NCBI GenBank assembly: GCA_964438995.1
Contig: CAYTMQ010000013.1
Coordinates: 1 to 64,000, forward strand
Origin: JABMMZ01 sp964438995
GTDB lineage: Bacteria > Bacteroidota > Bacteroidia > NS11-12g > UBA955
Length of the DNA stretch: 64,000 nucleotides
Direction of reading: 5' to 3'
This document shows, piece after piece, positions 54,182-62,639 of the stretch (positions are counted from its first letter, which is position 1; the number at the start of each line of letters is the position of its first letter). The translations under genes and the position numbers were made by a program. The notes under the pieces are model-generated. The model saw nothing but the letters and a program-made list of their open reading frames with translations. It was not told the DNA's origin and ran no database searches.

Positions 54182-54780
54182 CACTTGAGGAGGCGGTCGC
54201 TGTTGTCTTTGAGGAATTTTTCCCAAGAGCTGCTTTTTTTAGCTCTAGATGTTTTTGAAGATTTTTCTCCAAAGCTACGCGGACTGAATTGAAAAATATG
54301 ACACATAGCAGCAGCCAATCCATCTGTTGCATCTAAATGCTTGGGCATTTCTTCGAAGTGCAACAACTTTTGAAGCATCTCTGCAACGCGTTCTTTATCG
54401 GCATTTCCTGAACCTGTTATGGCGAGTTTGATTTTTCTAGGCTGGTACTCAAAAATGGGAATCTGACGCATCAAAGCAGCCGCAATCGCCACTCCTTGTG
54501 CTCTGCCTAATTTCAACATCGATTGAACATTTTTACCGTAAAATGGTGCTTCTATTGCCAGCTCATCAGGATGATAACTTTCAATTAAACCAGTTACCCT
54601 CTCGAATATGTGTTTCAATTTTAGTGCATGGTCTTCTAATTTATCCAAACGGATGATGCCAATACTTAACAAATAATATTCTTTGCCAACCAATCCAACT
54701 ACACCATAACCCATTATATTTGTACCGGGATCTATGCCCATTACAATTTTATCAAAATTCTCAGGTAGTAATCGTTGCAA
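54181..54780 (-). CDS. ruvC: Crossover junction endodeoxyribonuclease RuvC
   Basis: 199 residues from TTG 54780; the alternative ATG at 54741 would remove the residues normally preceding GIDPG. Catalytic acidic residues are in MGIDPGTNIMGYG, LAIEAPFYGKN and KHLDATDGLAAAMCH. It resolves Holliday junctions. The C-terminal tail after FQFSPRS is Ser/Lys-rich. A strong promoter (54788-54816) 7 bases upstream supports the TTG start. Confidence 0.93.
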   Translation of the reverse strand: MQRLLPENFDKIVMGIDPGTNIMGYGVVGLVGKEYYLLSIGIIRLDKLEDHALKLKHIFERVTGLIESYHPDELAIEAPFYGKNVQSMLKLGRAQGVAIAAALMRQIPIFEYQPRKIKLAITGSGNADKERVAEMLQKLLHFEEMPKHLDATDGLAAAMCHIFQFSPRSFGEKSSKTSRAKKSSSWEKFLKDNSDRLLK

Positions 54781-55737
54781 AACAAGACAAATATACTAAA
54801 AAATGTGGATTGGCAATGGCTCTTTAGAGTGATTAAATGGACAGTTCCCGCTTTCATCGCTTTTGTTTTATTTAAAAAATTCTACAGCAACCCCAATGTG
54901 TCTTTGCAAGAATTATCAAAAGCCATTAAAACTTTAGATTGGTATTGGTTGATTGTGCTATTGGTTTTTTCCTTTTTAAATTGGGCAATAGAAACACGCA
55001 AATGGCAATATTTAATTTGCAAAATCGAAATTCAAACGTTTAAAATTGCCTTTAAATCTGTCATGAGTGGCGTTGCTGTTTCTCAATTGTTACCTTATAG
55101 AACGGGAGAATATTTAGGTCGACTAGCTTATGTGGATGATGAACACAAATTAGAAGCAGGATTTCTATCCATTATAGGAAGTTTTTCGCAACTTCTTATG
55201 ACCTTGGTACTTGGAATAATATCATTTCTTATTTTAAAACCTTTAAGTGTTCCTTTTGATTTTGTTCTCTCTGCACTTGTATTGATTGTTTCATGTATTG
55301 TATTGATCTATATACTTCCAAAGTTATCAATTGTAAAACGCTCAAAACTGTATCAAGCTTTGCAACATGCGATTACCATTTTAACTTATAAAGACATTGT
55401 GCGATTGATTGCATTTTCGCTGTTAAGGTATTGTTTGTTTCTAATTCCATACGCCTTACTTGCTTTGCATTTTGATTTGATTTCAGATGGTTTCATTCTA
55501 ACATCTTTGCTTTCCATCTCATGTATTTATTTGTTGCAAACCATCTCCCCCAACTTCATTCTTACAGATGTAGCAATACGAATTAGTGTACCTGCTTTGG
55601 TGTTTTCAGGCACAATACATTCAGTGAATGGATTAGAATATATTCCAGGCTTAATCATTTATTTATTTAATGTTTTGATTCCCATGTGCTTGGGAGCAAT
55701 AATTCTCCTATCTTTGAAATTGAAAAACAACAAATAA
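54775..55737 (+). CDS. UPF0104/LPG-synthase-like membrane protein
   Basis: 320 residues with about eight membrane helices, from TTG 54775 or possibly GTG 54805. Family sequences include FLNWAIETRKWQYLICKI, MSGVAVSQLLPYRTGEYLGRLAYV and LQTISPNFILTDVAIRISVPAL. Related proteins are the flippase half of lysyl-phosphatidylglycerol synthase or lipid-linked transporters. A glycosyltransferase gene follows after 19 bases, suggesting a role in cell-surface glycolipid export. The 5' end overlaps the ruvC start region. Confidence 0.8.
   Translation: MQNKTNILKNVDWQWLFRVIKWTVPAFIAFVLFKKFYSNPNVSLQELSKAIKTLDWYWLIVLLVFSFLNWAIETRKWQYLICKIEIQTFKIAFKSVMSGVAVSQLLPYRTGEYLGRLAYVDDEHKLEAGFLSIIGSFSQLLMTLVLGIISFLILKPLSVPFDFVLSALVLIVSCIVLIYILPKLSIVKRSKLYQALQHAITILTYKDIVRLIAFSLLRYCLFLIPYALLALHFDLISDGFILTSLLSISCIYLLQTISPNFILTDVAIRISVPALVFSGTIHSVNGLEYIPGLIIYLFNVLIPMCLGAIILLSLKLKNNK
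54788..54816 (-). promoter_or_regulatory. Promoter of ruvC
   Basis: Minus strand: TTG at 54816-54814 and TATATTTG at 54795-54788 with an 18-base spacer. It lies within the first codons of the divergent UPF0104 frame and ends 7 bases before the ruvC TTG. Confidence 0.6.
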
Positions 55738-55756
55738 TTTCCTTCATGATAGACAT

Positions 55757-56878
55757 ATGGGACAAGGCATAATCATTATCATCTCTTTATTGATAGCGGG
55801 AATATTTACAGTGGTAACATTTGTATACGCCCTGTTTGCTTGGTTTTACAGTTCAAGACTTATAAAGTTTATTCACCGACCAATAGATCAGAACGAACCT
55901 ACTAGCTACTGTTCCATCATTATTCCGTGCAGAAATGAAACTCAAGTGATAGAGCGTTGTTTAAAGAGCATAGCCCAACAATCGTTTATTCACTATGAAG
56001 TCATCTTAGTTGACGACCACTCAAACGACCAATTACTCGATTACTTAAATACATTACACATACAAATACCATTTAAGTACATTGTCAACGAAGGCTCAGG
56101 GAAAAAATCGGCATTAGAAACCGGAATAAAAAACGCTCAATACAACAACATTTTCACCACAGATGCAGATTGTATTTTGGGGACTAACAACTTAAAACAA
56201 ATGATGCAAATGTTGGGAGATGACAACCACATGGTGTGCGGGTTGTTGTCTTATCAAAACACCAACAATCTATTTGGTCAATTGCAACAAGCCGAATCTG
56301 CAGCCATTGTAGGCATAAGCAGTTATATGCTCAACACAGGACGACCAGCAACATGCAATGGGGCCAATTTGCTTTTCAGAAAAGACATCTTTTACAAAGT
56401 GGATGGCTATAGTTTAGGAAAAGAAATTAGTTCAGGCGATGACGATTTGTTGATGCATAAATTTGTTGAATTAAATCCCGCAAGAGTCATATACAGCGCC
56501 AGTGCTGAAACAACGGTATATACCAAAGCTGAACACAAATTAAAAAACTTTTTCAATCAGAGAATGCGATGGGCTGGTAAAAGAAAACACTATATCTTTC
56601 CTTACAATCAATATCTTATTTGGCTGCTTGGATTGAAACTTATAGTATTCTGGACGACATTTGGTTTTTCAATTTACTCAGGTAATTTTAATTTTCTTTT
56701 GATTTCAGGTTTTATAGTGTTTTCGGATGTCTTAATTGCATACAGGACCAAAGACATTTTAAATTTCAAATACTATTTAATTCCGATTTTGCCTTTTTAT
56801 CAGCTATATGTTCCAATAGTGTTTATTGCCAACTTCTTTATCAAACCAAGCTGGAAAGGCCGCAAAGTAGTTCAATAA
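55757..56878 (+). CDS. Membrane glycosyltransferase family 2
   Basis: 373 residues. An N-terminal helix (about 3-30) precedes the GT-A domain with SIIIPCRNETQVIERCLKSIAQQS, VDDHSND and the metal-binding TTDADC; the acceptor motif QRMRW follows near 265, and three C-terminal helices end the protein. It adds sugars to a lipid or polysaccharide at the inner membrane. Likely co-transcribed with the UPF0104 gene. Confidence 0.9.
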   Translation: MGQGIIIIISLLIAGIFTVVTFVYALFAWFYSSRLIKFIHRPIDQNEPTSYCSIIIPCRNETQVIERCLKSIAQQSFIHYEVILVDDHSNDQLLDYLNTLHIQIPFKYIVNEGSGKKSALETGIKNAQYNNIFTTDADCILGTNNLKQMMQMLGDDNHMVCGLLSYQNTNNLFGQLQQAESAAIVGISSYMLNTGRPATCNGANLLFRKDIFYKVDGYSLGKEISSGDDDLLMHKFVELNPARVIYSASAETTVYTKAEHKLKNFFNQRMRWAGKRKHYIFPYNQYLIWLLGLKLIVFWTTFGFSIYSGNFNFLLISGFIVFSDVLIAYRTKDILNFKYYLIPILPFYQLYVPIVFIANFFIKPSWKGRKVVQ

Positions 56879-56935
56879 TTTATCGGTAAAATCGAACATT
56901 TGGCAGTATTTAAAAACAAAGTCATACCTCAATTG

Positions 56936-56943
56936 TATTTTTG
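56936..56943 (+). promoter_or_regulatory. Promoter -7 element of the membrane hydrolase gene
   Basis: TATTTTTG, ending 8 bases before the ATG at 56952, giving a nearly leaderless mRNA. No clear -33 TTG. Confidence 0.45.
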
Positions 56944-56951
56944 TCCAAAGA

Positions 56952-57968
56952 ATGGATTCATTAACTCAGATTGTTTTAGGCGCTGCAGTAGGCGAAATAA
57001 CATTAGGTAAACGCATTGGCAACAAAGCTCAGTTGTTTGGCGCCATTGCTGGCACGATTCCAGATCTTGACATTCTATTAACCTTCATTTATCCTGATGG
57101 GGTATCAAAGCTGTTGATACATAGAAGCTATTCTCACGCTTGGCTTACACATATATTACTTGGATTACCTTTAGCATATTGGTGTTATAAAGCATATAAC
57201 AAAACAATAGATTTTAAATCGTGGTATTGGCTGTGGTTACTCGGACTAACAACCCACGCATTGTTAGATGCATTTACAACATACGGCACACGTTTGTTTT
57301 TACCATTTACGGATTATCAAGTTGGATTCAACAACATATCTGTTATAGACCCTTTATACACTTTGCCATTCATGTTTGTTTTGGGTATCTGTTTGTTTTT
57401 AAAGCGCGATGACCCAAGGCGCTTAAAATGGGCTTGGCGTTCGGTGTATATCAGCACAACCTATATGGTTATGACATTTGGTGTTAAATACTATGTGCAT
57501 CAAAAATTCGATAACGAACTAAGTAGACAAGGCATTGTGCGAGAACATCTTTATACTTCTCCAACATTTTTTAACAATGCTTTATGGGCATCCATTTCTA
57601 CCACAGATACGACTTTAACCATAGGTGAATATTCCATATTTCAAGATCGAGACAGCATAGCATTTGTAACATATCAACGCCATTTAGAATTAGAAAAAGG
57701 TTTTGAAGGCAAAGGCCTAACAACGCTTAAATGGTTCAGTCAGGGCAAATATTTCATAGAACAAAAAGACAGCAACGTCATCAATGTCTATATTGTAAAA
57801 TGGGGACGTTCGGATTTTTCGCAAGTAGACCCTAAGAAAGCGTTTATATTTTACTACCAAGTTGATAAAAGAAAGCCTGATGAAATCAACAACATAGAAC
57901 CTAAATTTGATTTCGAAATGTTTAAAAAAGCATTTAGCCAATTATGGAATAGGATTTGGAAAGCTTAA
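56952..57968 (+). CDS. Membrane-bound metal-dependent hydrolase (YdjM/DUF457 type)
   Basis: 338 residues. It starts with the family sequence MDSLTQIVLGAAVGEITLGKRIGNKAQLFGAIAGTIPDLD; His/Asp motifs HRSYSHAWLTHILLG and THALLDAFTTYGTRLF lie between about four helices. The C-terminal third is a soluble beta-rich domain. Family members are predicted hydrolases of unknown substrate. Confidence 0.88.
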   Translation: MDSLTQIVLGAAVGEITLGKRIGNKAQLFGAIAGTIPDLDILLTFIYPDGVSKLLIHRSYSHAWLTHILLGLPLAYWCYKAYNKTIDFKSWYWLWLLGLTTHALLDAFTTYGTRLFLPFTDYQVGFNNISVIDPLYTLPFMFVLGICLFLKRDDPRRLKWAWRSVYISTTYMVMTFGVKYYVHQKFDNELSRQGIVREHLYTSPTFFNNALWASISTTDTTLTIGEYSIFQDRDSIAFVTYQRHLELEKGFEGKGLTTLKWFSQGKYFIEQKDSNVINVYIVKWGRSDFSQVDPKKAFIFYYQVDKRKPDEINNIEPKFDFEMFKKAFSQLWNRIWKA

Positions 57969-57976
57969 GACACTTT

Positions 57977-58177
57977 CTATTTATCCTCTAAGCGCTTATT
58001 TCTTCTTGTAAAAAACATGTAAGCGCTAACACCACACATGGCAAACATTAGATACATCACAGGATTTTTAAACCCTCCTTTTTGAAATTGGGCCATTCCT
58101 TCTATCATGGTAACTGCTGCTACAACTATCCATAATATCACCACTATTTGTCTGCTTATAAATGATTTTTTATCCAT
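57977..58177 (-). CDS. Small hypothetical membrane protein
   Basis: 66 residues with two membrane helices (IVVILWIVVAAVTMIEGM and NPVMYLMFAMCGVSAYMFF) and a charged C-terminus (RRNKRLEDK). It starts 3 bases after the lptC stop, so it is probably the last gene of the birA-coaX-OMP-lptC operon. No family recognised. Confidence 0.65.
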   Translation of the reverse strand: MDKKSFISRQIVVILWIVVAAVTMIEGMAQFQKGGFKNPVMYLMFAMCGVSAYMFFTRRNKRLEDK

Positions 58178-58180
58178 TGT

Positions 58181-58738
58181 TTATTGATTTGTAGAATCTT
58201 TTTGAATTTTAATGTTGCCCCTTGGCTTAAGAATTTTCCAGTTGCTAAAGTCTTGCTTGGCTTCCATACCATCACCCGTCAACACCTCGTCTTTCGTGGT
58301 AATACGAACAAATTTATCGGTATATATCAACTGCTTGCGTTGGTCCCATATTAGTTTTTCGGTATTCAAACGTTCGCCTTTGATGTTTTGAACCACAACA
58401 TTTCTGTTGACTTCAGTGATTTTTTGTGTTTGATATGAAGTGCCATTCTCAGCTGTTAGATAACTCTCTATCTGACCTTCATCGTTATAAAAATTGGCAA
58501 TTATTCCTTTAGGCATTTTAATGATTTCATTGCCTTCATTTTTATATCCCAATAATTTCTTGGCGGTAATTCTTGCTTTTAATATCCCTGAGTCGGTGTA
58601 ACTAATGGTAACATCAGAAGCCTCTTGTGTATAAATCAAGGTATCAGACTTCATCATTTTCTCAACGTTCTTCTTAGCGTAATCACTGCAACCAATGACT
58701 CCAATGATTAAGCAAAAGAAAAATGCCGGTTTATACAT
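58181..58738 (-). CDS. lptC: LPS export protein LptC, lipoprotein form
   Basis: 185 residues from the ATG at 58738, which gives a lipoprotein signal (AFFFCLIIGVIGC, lipidated Cys near 17); the longer frame overlaps the OMP gene. The OstA-like beta fold is seen in SGILKARITAKKLLGYKN, GQIESYLTAENGTSYQTQK and VQNIKGERLNTEKLIWDQRK. It bridges LPS from the inner-membrane LptBFG complex to the periplasmic path. Operon with the OMP gene. Confidence 0.87.
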   Translation of the reverse strand: MYKPAFFFCLIIGVIGCSDYAKKNVEKMMKSDTLIYTQEASDVTISYTDSGILKARITAKKLLGYKNEGNEIIKMPKGIIANFYNDEGQIESYLTAENGTSYQTQKITEVNRNVVVQNIKGERLNTEKLIWDQRKQLIYTDKFVRITTKDEVLTGDGMEAKQDFSNWKILKPRGNIKIQKDSTNQ

Positions 58739-58739
58739 A

Positions 58740-60191
58740 CTAATAAAATTTGCGTTGTTTGAACCAAATATCAGCAAGGGTAAAGCCTATGGTTAATCTG
58801 TACAAATTTTCAGCTATCATACCATTGTTTGTATTGCCGCGGTGTATATATTCTCCAGTAATGTTCACCATAGATTTGATGATCATTCTTTTCGAATCAT
58901 ACTCGAGTCTGGTTTTAGGTATACCAATACCGAAACTAATACCATATTCTTTCAATGGATTGATTTGTCCTTTATTGTCTTTGAATAAGTATCCAGTGTT
59001 TAACATTCTAAAACCTAAACGGTATTCAAGATTGGCTGAAAATTTATTTTTGTCTTTGGTTCTAAACATTTCGACATTGGCATCAGGTCGAAAAGCTAGA
59101 CCAAAATTCCATTGCGAACTGTTGCTAAATGTATCTGTAAACAACGAATTTTTCATAGTACCCCATTGATCTGTTTTGTAATCAACGGCCAACATCCAAG
59201 TGTTGTTATAGGTCAAACTCAATCCTGCAGAATAACCAAAAGGCATGTTGGTTTTACCAGTTTTATTCTCTTGCAACAATACTGTATCAACAGCTGCATA
59301 AGGATTAAAACTACTTTTATTGGTGATTTTTCTATAGATACTGTAATCCAATTGGGCGTTGTTATTGACAGTTGCACCGAAAACAAATCTCAAAGGCATT
59401 CTCCTTACGCGAAGTACTTTCACATTGTTTTCGACAATAGAATCGGTTACAATGATGGTATCTTTATTGCGTTGAGCTTGAACTCCAAATTCAAATTTAA
59501 AACCATTGTATCTGATATTGTTTTCTTGAATGGTAGCTCTTGAAACGAAAGAATCTGACAAGAAATAACCATCTAAGCTGCGCGACTGACCGAAAATATA
59601 AGACGTGTTAAGACCTAGACTTAAATTGTTGCTCAAATTAACCGCATTGGTAAAATACACCCTAGTTAAACCACCAGTTCTAGAATACGAATTGATGATT
59701 TGACCATAAGATGTATCAATGTCTTTGGTAAAAGAGGCGCTAATATTAGAATACGGACTCAATCCAAACCCACCAGCCCAAATGGTTTTATACTCGCGAT
59801 ACAATTTGGTTTCCTTAGTTTTTACTGATGTATCTTTCTTCACAATAGGCTTTCTATACATTGGAAATGCAATGCTGATATAGTTAAAATTGCCATTGTA
59901 TTTGGTTTTGGCAGCCGTTTCAGAATACACTTTAGAATAGTCGCCTCTGAATCCAAAATCCAACATCATCATTGTCAATGCGCCGTAAGATGCAGGGTTA
60001 GAAAATGACAAACATCTTTGTGATCTAATGCCATTGGTTGCTCCGCCTAAGGACCTAGTGTAAGCCGATTGAAATTCCTCAATCTCTCCAAATCCTCTAA
60101 TAGAATAAGGCGAACTTGTGTTGTTTTGAGCATTAAGTTCTAAAACAAAAATGGTGGTTATAAGTAAAAATAAATAGTGTTTAATCTTCAT
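58740..60191 (-). CDS. Predicted outer-membrane beta-barrel protein
   Basis: 483 residues. A signal peptide (FLLITTIFVLELNAQ) precedes SSPYSIRGFGEIEEFQSAYTRSLGGATNG, common in Bacteroidota FadL-like barrels. The rest alternates polar and aromatic strands (GGFGLSPYSNISASF, YRLGFRMLNTGYLF) and ends with an aromatic residue (FKQRKFY), as barrel proteins do. Role unknown; its place between coaX and lptC may be only positional. Confidence 0.78.
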   Translation of the reverse strand: MKIKHYLFLLITTIFVLELNAQNNTSSPYSIRGFGEIEEFQSAYTRSLGGATNGIRSQRCLSFSNPASYGALTMMMLDFGFRGDYSKVYSETAAKTKYNGNFNYISIAFPMYRKPIVKKDTSVKTKETKLYREYKTIWAGGFGLSPYSNISASFTKDIDTSYGQIINSYSRTGGLTRVYFTNAVNLSNNLSLGLNTSYIFGQSRSLDGYFLSDSFVSRATIQENNIRYNGFKFEFGVQAQRNKDTIIVTDSIVENNVKVLRVRRMPLRFVFGATVNNNAQLDYSIYRKITNKSSFNPYAAVDTVLLQENKTGKTNMPFGYSAGLSLTYNNTWMLAVDYKTDQWGTMKNSLFTDTFSNSSQWNFGLAFRPDANVEMFRTKDKNKFSANLEYRLGFRMLNTGYLFKDNKGQINPLKEYGISFGIGIPKTRLEYDSKRMIIKSMVNITGEYIHRGNTNNGMIAENLYRLTIGFTLADIWFKQRKFY

Positions 60192-60888
60192 TTAAAATCA
60201 ATAAGTGGTATAATCCTCTCAGCACAAAGTCTGGTGCCGCAAATATCTCGTATTTATGTTGTTTATCAAAATATGAATAATCCCCTCCACAAAGAACAAT
60301 TTTCAAGTCGGAATACTGCTCTTTAAAATGTGCAATATATCCGTCAATTTCGAATTGCATGCCATTGACAACGCCATTCGCTAAAGCCGACACTGTATTG
60401 TGTCCAAGCATATTATCAACATCTTCTTTTGTGGCCAATGGCAGTCGCTGAGTAAAATTGTGCATGGCTTTCAAACGCATCTCTATACCCGGAGAAATGT
60501 TTCCTCCGTTGTAAGTACCATTAGGATGCAACAAATCAATTGTCATACACGTGCCGATATCAAAAACCAAAACTGGAGAATTTGGAAATTCTATTGCTGC
60601 CGCTGCAATTGCCGCTATTCTGTCAACCCCCAAGGTTTCTTTGCTTTTGTATTGGTTGTCGAAAGGCAATTTACTTTGATAGGTCAAAGAGTAAGTTTTA
60701 ATGCCTGGAATTTGCGGTAAAATAGCTTGTGCAACAGAAGCCGACATCAGAGACGATACTTGTCTCTCGTTCAGCCATTCTATGGCATTAATTAAAGTAT
60801 GGAAATAGGCTTTCTCAACCAATTCAGCTTGTTGGTTAAACACTGCTGTTTTAATCCTAGTATTCCCTATATCTATTACCCCTTTCAT
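60181..60888 (-). CDS. coaX: Type III pantothenate kinase
   Basis: 235 residues. ASKHA motifs: GVIDIGNTRIKTAVF at the start, GVDRIAAIAAA, FDIGTCMTIDLL and GGNISPGIEMRLKAMH. It phosphorylates pantothenate in the first step of CoA synthesis. The ATG overlaps the birA stop by one base (TAATG), and the 3' end overlaps the OMP start by 11 bases. Confidence 0.94.
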   Translation of the reverse strand: MKGVIDIGNTRIKTAVFNQQAELVEKAYFHTLINAIEWLNERQVSSLMSASVAQAILPQIPGIKTYSLTYQSKLPFDNQYKSKETLGVDRIAAIAAAAIEFPNSPVLVFDIGTCMTIDLLHPNGTYNGGNISPGIEMRLKAMHNFTQRLPLATKEDVDNMLGHNTVSALANGVVNGMQFEIDGYIAHFKEQYSDLKIVLCGGDYSYFDKQHKYEIFAAPDFVLRGLYHLLILNED

Positions 60889-61661
60889 TAAGAAATGTAT
60901 TGTTTTATGGTTCCATGAGGATAGGCTTTCACGTCAGTATCTATCACTATTTCCAATCTTCCGAAGGCATCGCAACCAAGCACCTTTCCCATTTCGATGT
61001 TACCATCTATATCAAACGCACCAATAGTGTCGTATCCATATAAGGCTTCGTTGAATTGTTTGTTGATGTCAGAAATGTGTTCAGATTCAAATTGATTGTA
61101 TACGTCTTCGAATTGCTCAAGAATTTGTTTTAACAACGCTTCCCTATCGAATTCGATGCCAGCGACTCCAACCAAAGATGTGGCATTAAGACTGGTAATA
61201 TGTTCGTAATGCTGATTAACATTAAGTCCCACGCCAATTACACTATAATTTAGAGAAGAGCCACTGAAGTTGTTTTCGACCAGTATACCACAAATTTTTT
61301 TGGCATTCACCAAAATGTCATTTGGCCATTTGATGTGCACATGCTGTTTGGGCAGGATAGAAGAAACGACTTGATACATGGTGAGGGTTGCGATTTTATT
61401 GATGATAAACGGATCTGGGTTAGATTTTGTTACAAAACGCAAAATAATAGAGAACATGAGGTTCTCGAAAGGTTCAGAAATCCATGATTTGCCGTACTGA
61501 CCGCGGCCTTTAGATTGGAATTCGGCAAACACGACACTGCCATTTTCGGCAAGATTTTGCTTAATCAATTCGAGGGCAAATTCATTTGTAGAAGCCACTT
61601 GGTTAAAATAAATGATATTTTGACCGATAATTTGGGTATTTGGCTTTACTTTTGCAAACAC
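60888..61661 (-). CDS. birA: Biotin--[acetyl-CoA-carboxylase] ligase
   Basis: 257 residues from GTG 61661; no ATG is in frame before the catalytic core. Conserved motifs: FNQVASTNEFALELI, the biotinyl-AMP loop SKGRGQYGKSWISEP, HIKWPNDILVNAKKICGILVE and GVGLNVNQ. No N-terminal DNA-binding domain, so it is a ligase only. First gene of the operon with coaX; divergent from rsfS. Confidence 0.92.
   Translation of the reverse strand: MFAKVKPNTQIIGQNIIYFNQVASTNEFALELIKQNLAENGSVVFAEFQSKGRGQYGKSWISEPFENLMFSIILRFVTKSNPDPFIINKIATLTMYQVVSSILPKQHVHIKWPNDILVNAKKICGILVENNFSGSSLNYSVIGVGLNVNQHYEHITSLNATSLVGVAGIEFDREALLKQILEQFEDVYNQFESEHISDINKQFNEALYGYDTIGAFDIDGNIEMGKVLGCDAFGRLEIVIDTDVKAYPHGTIKQYIS
61647..61654 (+). 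promoter_or_regulatory. Putative promoter -7 element of rsfS
   Basis: TACTTTTG, 38 bases before the rsfS ATG and inside the first codons of divergent birA. An upstream TTTG lies at 61619-61622, with a 24-base spacer, longer than usual. Confidence 0.4.
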
Positions 61662-61692
61662 AATTAAATTCTGAATTTAAGTTACAAGGTTA

Positions 61693-62061
61693 ATGCCAAA
61701 AAAGAAAATTGCCAAAATTGATTTAAAAGATGCCATAGTAAAGGGCATGCTAGAGAAAAAAGCGAACGATGTTACCGTATTGGATTTGCGTAAACTAAAG
61801 ACTTCTATGGCCGACTACTTTGTAGTTTGTCATGCTACAAGTGATAAGCAAGTAGTAGCGATAGCGGACAGTGTAGAAGATACAGTAAGAAAAGAGACTG
61901 GAGAAAAGCCATGGCATGTTGAAGGCAGAGAATTGGCCGAGTGGGTTTTGCTAGACTATTTCGACATTGTAGTACACGTTTTCAAAGAAGAGAAGCGAGA
62001 ATTCTATGGTATTGAGGAATTGTGGAGCGATGCCGACATTACGAAAGTGTCGGATAAGTAG
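61693..62061 (+). CDS. rsfS: Ribosome silencing factor RsfS
   Basis: 122 residues, family length. Conserved: KANDVTVLDLRKLKTSMADYFVVCHATSDKQVVAIADSVED, KPWHVEGRELAEWVLLDYFDIVVHVF and FYGIEELW. It binds ribosomal protein uL14 and blocks subunit joining under nutrient limitation. Usually near ftsH or nadD; here beside birA. Confidence 0.94.
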   Translation: MPKKKIAKIDLKDAIVKGMLEKKANDVTVLDLRKLKTSMADYFVVCHATSDKQVVAIADSVEDTVRKETGEKPWHVEGRELAEWVLLDYFDIVVHVFKEEKREFYGIEELWSDADITKVSDK

Positions 62062-62131
62062 GTTGAGGTAGGATCAATATCATAGCAAAATAAGGCACTC
62101 ACAAGAATTTTTATAAATTTTCAAAAAAATA

Positions 62132-62162
62132 TTTGCGAAAGTCTAAATAATATCTATTTTTG
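62132..62162 (+). promoter_or_regulatory. Promoter of the tRNA region
   Basis: TTTG at 62132-62135 and TATTTTTG at 62155-62162 with 19 bases between. Transcription would start near 62167, so the first tRNA-like unit (62183) is promoter-proximal and the tRNA-Val lies on the same transcript. Confidence 0.65.
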
Positions 62163-62182
62163 CAGTCCCTAAAAAACAAAAA

Positions 62183-62242
62183 GGGAGCTTAGCTCAGCTG
62201 GTTCAGAGCATTCCGCCGCCACAAGGCGCGGAAGGGTCACTG
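62183..62242 (+). pseudogene. tRNA-like unit 1: intact 5' half, enlarged anticodon arm, broken 3' half
   Basis: It matches the nearby tRNA-Val from GGGAGCTTAGCTCAG through the D arm to GAGCAT and again in GGGTCACTG. The anticodon arm is replaced by a 23-base hairpin (62211-62233: TTCCGC, bulge C, GCC, loop ACAA, GGC, GCGGAA), which would give a 13-base anticodon loop. The T arm and 3' acceptor are missing; unrelated sequence (AACGAAAGAGC) follows. It cannot be charged as a normal tRNA. It may be a tRNA remnant or a tRNA-like small RNA. Confidence 0.75.
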
Positions 62243-62262
62243 AACGAAAGAGCAAAAACAAT

Positions 62263-62340
62263 GGGAGCTTAGCTCAGCTGGTTCAGAGCATCTGCCTTAC
62301 AAGCAGAGGGTCACTGGTTCGAATCCAGTAGCTCCCACCA
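62263..62340 (+). tRNA. tRNA-Val (anticodon TAC)
   Basis: 78 bases including an encoded CCA. The acceptor stem GGGAGCT pairs with AGCTCCC. The D arm contains AGCTCAGCTGG. The anticodon stem TCTGC/GCAGA encloses loop CTTACAA with anticodon TAC at 62298-62300, reading GUA and probably other valine codons. The T arm has CTGGTTCGAATCCAG. A terminator follows directly. Confidence 0.93.
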
Positions 62341-62369
62341 AAAAACCGACAGAAATGTCGGTTTTTTTT
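62341..62369 (+). terminator. Terminator of tRNA-Val
   Basis: AAAAACCGACA and TGTCGGTTTTT form an 11-bp stem with loop GAAA, followed by more T. It starts at the base after the CCA end. Confidence 0.9.
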
Positions 62370-62390
62370 ATTACCTAAAAGCTAAAACTT

Positions 62391-62639
62391 ATGTGCACTT
62401 TCTATATTTTATTTTCTAAATCTAAAGACAAGTTCTATGTCGGTGCTACTTGCGACAGCATTGATGAGAGAATTAGAAAACACAATTCTAACCACAAAGG
62501 ATTTACTGGAAATACCTACGATTGGGAACTTGTATATTCAGAAATTTTTGACTCTAAAGAAGAGGCTTTCGCTAGAGAAAAAGAAGTTAAAAATTGGAAG
62601 AGTAGAAATCGAATCTTAAAGTTAATTAATAATATTTAG
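62391..62639 (+). CDS. GIY-YIG nuclease family protein
   Basis: 82 residues, a single catalytic GIY-YIG domain: FYILFSKSKDKFYVGAT gives the two motif tyrosines, RIRKHN the catalytic Arg, and AFAREKEVKNWK the Glu. No separate DNA-binding domain. Small genes of this kind occur in many copies near tRNA and rRNA genes in Bacteroidota. Here the stop codon TAG (62637-62639) is formed by the TTAGCTCAG of the following tRNA-like unit, so the gene ends inside tRNA-derived sequence. Activity and target unknown. Confidence 0.87.
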   Translation: MCTFYILFSKSKDKFYVGATCDSIDERIRKHNSNHKGFTGNTYDWELVYSEIFDSKEEAFAREKEVKNWKSRNRILKLINNI

